A stretch of 17,931 bases of DNA, taken from Candidatus Abyssobacteria bacterium SURF_5 (GTDB taxonomy: Bacteria > Abyssobacteria > SURF-5). Where the stretch lies: the NCBI GenBank assembly GCA_003598085.1, contig QZKU01000121.1, positions 1-17,931 on the forward strand. The letters run 5' to 3'. Below are positions 14,837-17,931 of this stretch, in pieces. The position numbers and the translations under genes are program-made. Within the stretch, counting starts at the first letter, position 1. Every line of letters begins with the position of its first letter. Under the pieces are notes generated by a model. It was given only the letters and a program-made list of their open reading frames with translations, was not told where the DNA came from and made no database searches.

Positions 14837-16801
14837 ATGGATGGTTACGGCGACATTTTACGAGTGGACCTTACAAGCGGCCGCATCAAGCGCGAACCGA
14901 TTCCGCGAGGATTGATCAAGAAATTTGTGGGCGGAATGGGCATAAACGATTACCTTCTGTGGGAGCATTTCCTCGAGGTGAATCCGCACATCGACCCGCT
15001 CAGTCCCGACAATGTCCTCATCGCAGGCCTCGGACCGCTTGGCGGGACCGGCTTCGGACTCGGCAGCAAAATGAAATTCACCTTCAAGTCTCCGGTTACG
15101 GGCTTCTTCGGCGACAGTGCAAGCGGCGGCAATTTTGCCTCTCAGATGCGGTGGGCGGGCATTGACCATCTGGTGCTGACGGGTCGCGCAAAAAACCTCG
15201 TATATCTGTACATTGAGGATTCCCGCATCGAGATACGGGATGCTGAACACCTGCGGGGCCTCGGGACGCACGAGACCGTGAGGAAGCTGCGTTCCGGGGA
15301 AGTTCCCGCGGATGCCGGCATAGCGTGCATCGGGCCGGCCGGCGAGAACGGCGTCCGCTATGCCTCGATTGTTTCCACTGAGGAGCGGGTGGCAGGCCGC
15401 ACCGGTTCGGGCTGTGTTGCGGGAACCAAAAACTTGAAGGCGATTGTGGCCGTGGGGAGGCGCGGAATCCCGGTTCACGACTCGGCTGCGGCGCATGAAG
15501 CCGCTCTGAGAATCTTCAATGCGATCGATGCCGATCCGCTTGTGTACGTCTTCAAGAAGAACGGGACCTTCAACATGGTCGAGTTTTATGATGCGATCGG
15601 CGGCAACGCTTTTCGGAACAACCAGTTCTCGGATGTGCCCGATGATAAGATCCGGATGATGTCGCCCGACTGGTATTCTGCAAACATGAAACTGCGCGAC
15701 CTCGCTTGCTCGCCCGGCTGCACGTTCGGCTGCGATTCATCCTGCAAGATCAAGGGAGACGAAACCGAGCTTGCGAAACGACTGGAAAGCCCCGTGGGGG
15801 GCAGTCCCGAATATCTCACCATCGCCAGTTTCGGCATGGGATGCGACATTGCGGATATGACTGCGATTACCCACTTTCATCGATTGTGCAACGAGTACGG
15901 CATGGACCTTGGCGAAATCGGGGGGATAATACCTTTCCTCATGGAACTGTGGCAGCGTGGAATCATCACGGCGGAACACACGCGCCAATGGTTTGGTGAG
16001 CCTGTTTCGCTCGAGTGGGGCAATTTCGATGCGGTCGAGAAGATTATTCGCGCCGTCGCGCTCCAGGAAAACGAGTTGGGGATCATTTGCTCGCACAACA
16101 TACGAAAGACTGCCGAGGCCCTTGAAAAGATCACCGACCTGCCCACGATGCCGTACGTTGTCTGCGGCAAGGGCGGCGGCGCATTCCATGAGGAAATCCG
16201 GTCGTTCCCGATTTGGGCGGTCAATTTTGCCGTCGCCTCGAGAGGATGCGATCATCTGAAGGGGTTGAATATCATCGATAAGGGATTCCGGCAGGACATC
16301 TCAATGGCGTGGCTGGGGAAACCTGATGCGGGTATCGGATACACGCCCGATCTCAAGGGAGCCGCAGCCGCGCTTTCGGAGAATCATGCCGCCTCCATCA
16401 ATTGCCTGGGCATTTGCATCTTTCGCCCGGCCACCGATCCGTTATGCATGCCGCCGAAACTGTTCACAGATGCGTATGCTGCGCTCACGGGTCTTCCACT
16501 GGCGCCGGAGGAACTGCTGCTCGCGGGCGAGCGCGCCTGCAATCTTGAGAAGGCTTTTAATTCGCGCTTGGGATTGCGAAGGAGCGACGATGCTCTGTGC
16601 GCGCGCTGGATGGATGAGCCGGTAACCTTTGAGTACGGTTACGGCATGAAGGCGAGAGATTACCTCGATAACCTGCTTGACGAGTACTACGAGCGCCACG
16701 GCTGGGACAAGTATTCCTCGTTGCCGACCCGCAAGAAGCTCGAGACTCTCGAACTGGGCGACGTCGCCGATGTGCTGGCGAAAGAAGGCGCGCTCGTCTA
16801 G
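14837..16801 (+). CDS. Aldehyde:ferredoxin oxidoreductase superfamily protein (tungsten/molybdenum bis-pterin)
   Basis: A 654-residue protein. The N-terminal beta domain starts YGDILRVDLTSG and includes GFGLGSKMKFTFKSP and GFFGDSASGGNFASQMR, both typical of AOR. The iron-sulfur cysteines of AOR (CX2CX3C plus a late Cys) appear here as Cys291, Cys295, Cys299 and Cys303 (CX3CX3CX3C), with late candidates Cys523 and Cys527 in NCLGICIF. The family oxidises aldehydes or reduces acids with ferredoxin; members such as BamB instead reduce benzoyl-CoA. Which applies is not decidable here. I chose ATG 14837, with AGGAG eight bases upstream, rather than ATG 14786, which lies inside the ferredoxin gene and adds a non-family leader. 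The MoaD-like gene follows 21 bases later. The stop is TAG. Confidence 0.93.
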   Translation: MDGYGDILRVDLTSGRIKREPIPRGLIKKFVGGMGINDYLLWEHFLEVNPHIDPLSPDNVLIAGLGPLGGTGFGLGSKMKFTFKSPVTGFFGDSASGGNFASQMRWAGIDHLVLTGRAKNLVYLYIEDSRIEIRDAEHLRGLGTHETVRKLRSGEVPADAGIACIGPAGENGVRYASIVSTEERVAGRTGSGCVAGTKNLKAIVAVGRRGIPVHDSAAAHEAALRIFNAIDADPLVYVFKKNGTFNMVEFYDAIGGNAFRNNQFSDVPDDKIRMMSPDWYSANMKLRDLACSPGCTFGCDSSCKIKGDETELAKRLESPVGGSPEYLTIASFGMGCDIADMTAITHFHRLCNEYGMDLGEIGGIIPFLMELWQRGIITAEHTRQWFGEPVSLEWGNFDAVEKIIRAVALQENELGIICSHNIRKTAEALEKITDLPTMPYVVCGKGGGAFHEEIRSFPIWAVNFAVASRGCDHLKGLNIIDKGFRQDISMAWLGKPDAGIGYTPDLKGAAAALSENHAASINCLGICIFRPATDPLCMPPKLFTDAYAALTGLPLAPEELLLAGERACNLEKAFNSRLGLRRSDDALCARWMDEPVTFEYGYGMKARDYLDNLLDEYYERHGWDKYSSLPTRKKLETLELGDVADVLAKEGALV

Positions 16802-16822
16802 GAGACAGGATAAGGGGAGAGC

Positions 16823-17101
16823 ATGAAGGTAAAGGTGCGTTATCTGGGTGCATTCGCGGACGCGGTGAAATACGGAGAAGTGCTGTACGACTGCTCCGCC
16901 ATTACGTTGGATTCGCTCGTGGAGGAGTTGGCACAGAGAAATGGCGAGAAATTTCGGAAGCTCTTAGTTGATCCGGCAACCGGAGACATTCGCGGAGGCG
17001 CAATTTTGCTTTTGAACGGTCACCGCATCGCTCTGGATCATCCTCTGTGCGAGCACGATGAACTCGTGTTTTTGACTCCCGTGGCAGGGGGAAAAAGATG
17101 A
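16823..17101 (+). CDS. MoaD/ThiS-family sulfur-carrier protein
   Basis: A 92-residue beta-grasp protein. The N-terminus MKVKVRYLGAFADAV, the ILLLNGHRI segment and the ending DELVFLTPVAGG are those of MoaD-like carriers, which bring thiocarboxylate sulfur from the C-terminal Gly-Gly to the dithiolene of molybdopterin. Placed directly after the AOR gene, it is probably the carrier for that enzyme's bis-pterin cofactor. Oddly, two residues (Lys91, Arg92) follow Gly89-Gly90. MoaD normally ends at Gly-Gly, so removal of KR would be needed before activation. GGGGAG before the ATG is a good ribosome-binding site. No MoeB-type activating enzyme is in the window. Confidence 0.9.
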   Translation: MKVKVRYLGAFADAVKYGEVLYDCSAITLDSLVEELAQRNGEKFRKLLVDPATGDIRGGAILLLNGHRIALDHPLCEHDELVFLTPVAGGKR

Positions 17102-17112
17102 GGGAAACTCGC

Positions 17113-17505
17113 TCACGAAACCTTGCCGTGTGGCGAAAATTTTCGAAGGGTATAGATAAAGTCTTTCAGTTGGACACGCCTCTGATCGTCAAGATTGGTG
17201 AATTTTAATCCGGCCGGATATTGTCCCGTCGAGACGGGCACATTGCCTATCCACCTGATCTCCGCTTGAAACCCAAGCCGGGCAAATTCTTTTCCTGTCA
17301 ACTCGAGGGTCACGCGGACTCCGCGTTCAATGGGAGCGGGCAACAAGATACCCGCGCCTGCCTCGCTCAGGTTTACGATTTCGACGGACGGCCCGGGCTC
17401 GGCCGAATTGGCGGGCAGTCGAATCACAACTTGTTCAACCAGCGCATCCAGCGCCGCCCGCGGCCATTCCCGGCGCTCAACAAAATGCTTTTCGAGATTC
17501 TCCAT
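17113..17505 (-). CDS. PilZ-domain protein (probable c-di-GMP receptor)
   Basis: A 130-residue single-domain protein. The two PilZ signatures are present: RREWPR near residues 11-16, giving RxxxR, and NLSEAGAG, matching (D/N)xSxxG. The C-terminal part, AEIRWIGN and YPAGLKFTNL, completes the PilZ barrel. Members bind cyclic di-GMP and alter motility, exopolysaccharide or export. The partner here is unknown, but the gene lies 12 bases downstream of the small membrane protein, so the two are likely one transcript. It converges on the MoaD-like gene with 11 bases between stops, and no terminator is visible there. Confidence 0.9.
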   Translation of the reverse strand: MENLEKHFVERREWPRAALDALVEQVVIRLPANSAEPGPSVEIVNLSEAGAGILLPAPIERGVRVTLELTGKEFARLGFQAEIRWIGNVPVSTGQYPAGLKFTNLDDQRRVQLKDFIYTLRKFSPHGKVS

Positions 17506-17517
17506 GCCGTGTTCGTT

Positions 17518-17751
17518 CTATCCGAAGATCGTGACGTACAGAACGGCTGCTGTCCCGAGGACAACTCCGACAATCGTTCCGCCGATAAACCCGAAGACAC
17601 CGGTCCTGATGGAATTCATCATCATGTCGAAGGGCGTGCCGCCGAGCGTCTGGTAAATTCCCCAGCCGATGCCCGCCAAAACGCCGATCATCGAAAACGT
17701 TTCAACCAGATGAATGAATGTGGCTTTACGAGTTCCTCTATTGATCGCCAT
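17518..17751 (-). CDS. Small two-helix membrane protein of unknown function
   Basis: A 77-residue protein I do not recognise. A short basic N-terminus (NRGTRK) is followed by two hydrophobic helices, about residues 15-36 and 50-75. The second is rich in small residues (GFIGGTIVGVVLG), a pattern that favours helix packing. It is preceded by a good ribosome-binding site (GAGGTG, seven bases before ATG) and a promoter, and leads a two-gene unit with the PilZ gene. It might be the membrane partner of the PilZ protein; that is inference from position only. Confidence 0.7.
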   Translation of the reverse strand: MAINRGTRKATFIHLVETFSMIGVLAGIGWGIYQTLGGTPFDMMMNSIRTGVFGFIGGTIVGVVLGTAAVLYVTIFG

Positions 17752-17773
17752 TCTGTTTCACCTCATTAAAGGA

Positions 17774-17788
17774 AGGCTTTTTTAGCCT
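17774..17788. repeat. Inverted repeat abutting the -10 box
   Basis: AGGCT, five-base loop, AGCCT: a perfect 5-base inverted repeat directly next to the -10 box and spanning the expected transcription start. It could be an operator half-site pair; with such a short stem, chance is possible. Confidence 0.3.
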
Positions 17789-17816
17789 ATTTTATCATAC
17801 AATTGCAGAAAATCAA
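17789..17816 (-). promoter_or_regulatory. Extended -10 promoter for the small membrane protein/PilZ unit
   Basis: On the minus strand, -35 TTGATT (17811-17816) and -10 TAAAAT (17789-17794) are 16 bases apart, and a TG one base upstream of the -10 gives an extended -10. The start codon is about 30 bases beyond the predicted transcription start. Confidence 0.6.
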
Positions 17817-17850
17817 GATATGCGGCGCCGAGTGTAGGGCTTACGCATCT

Positions 17851-17874
17851 AAATCGGCCCTTGGGGGCGGATTT
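17851..17874. repeat. Hairpin with T-run near the right edge (terminator-like or repeat end)
   Basis: Ten-base arms 17851-17860 and 17865-17874 pair with one G-G mismatch around a four-base TTGG loop, and T residues continue to 17876 on the plus strand. It could be an intrinsic terminator for plus-strand transcription or part of a repeat or mobile-element end. No gene is visible in 17821-17931. Confidence 0.4.
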
Positions 17875-17931
17875 TTGCTGACTGCTCCTTCTTATTGGCT
17901 CTGTTGGGTTTCCTTTGTGGTTTTGGAGATG

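Noticed and set aside
1-17931. CRISPR arrays, tRNA or rRNA genes, integrase or transposase genes
   Set aside because: I saw no regularly spaced repeats, no tRNA-like cloverleaf in the short gaps and no recombinase motifs in any frame.

Overview
The window looks like chromosomal DNA of a Gram-negative (diderm) anaerobe with moderately high GC. The diderm call rests on a Kdo transferase gene (lipid A/LPS core assembly). The anaerobe call rests on an aldehyde:ferredoxin oxidoreductase (AOR) superfamily tungsten/molybdenum enzyme with a 16-cysteine iron-sulfur partner, and on acetyl-CoA-synthase-like and CooC-like proteins. An NtrB/NtrC-type sigma-54 two-component system and a PilZ protein would fit Desulfobacterota or a related, poorly cultured lineage. 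That placement is inference; the window holds no rRNA or other marker gene.

Layout. (1) 2-3202, + strand: the 3' part of waaA (kdtA), then a large membrane protein with C-terminal TPR repeats resembling TMTC/GT-C glycosyltransferases. (2) 3199-14149, - strand: one long run of genes. In transcription order these are an acetyl-CoA-synthase-beta-like protein, a CooC-like nickel-insertion ATPase, larE, a GAF-PAS histidine kinase, an NtrC-type regulator, signal peptidase I, a histidine phosphatase, an M24 'pita-bread' hydrolase, glmS and a nucleotide-sugar 4-epimerase. Several neighbours overlap by ATGA, and larE has its own near-consensus promoter. (3) 14150-14346: a divergent intergenic region with a strong sigma-70-like promoter facing right. 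(4) 14347-17101, + strand: a compact operon of a four-cluster ferredoxin, an AOR-family oxidoreductase and a MoaD/ThiS-like sulfur carrier. (5) 17113-17751, - strand: a small two-helix membrane protein and a PilZ protein, with a promoter at about 17789-17816. (6) The last 110 bases hold no gene; they contain a hairpin and could be the edge of a repeat or mobile element.

How the genes work together. waaA, the GT-C-like protein, the epimerase and glmS (UDP-GlcNAc precursor supply) form an envelope/glycan neighbourhood. The most unusual part is the metallocofactor locus around 12-17 kb. A shortened acetyl-CoA-synthase-like protein is translationally coupled to a CooC-type ATPase and sits divergent from a W/Mo-pterin oxidoreductase operon that carries its own electron-transfer subunit and sulfur carrier. 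Next to it is larE, which supplies sulfur for a nickel-pincer cofactor. No CODH, complete acetyl-CoA synthase, larA, larB or larC is present in the window, so the function of this nickel-flavoured set is open.
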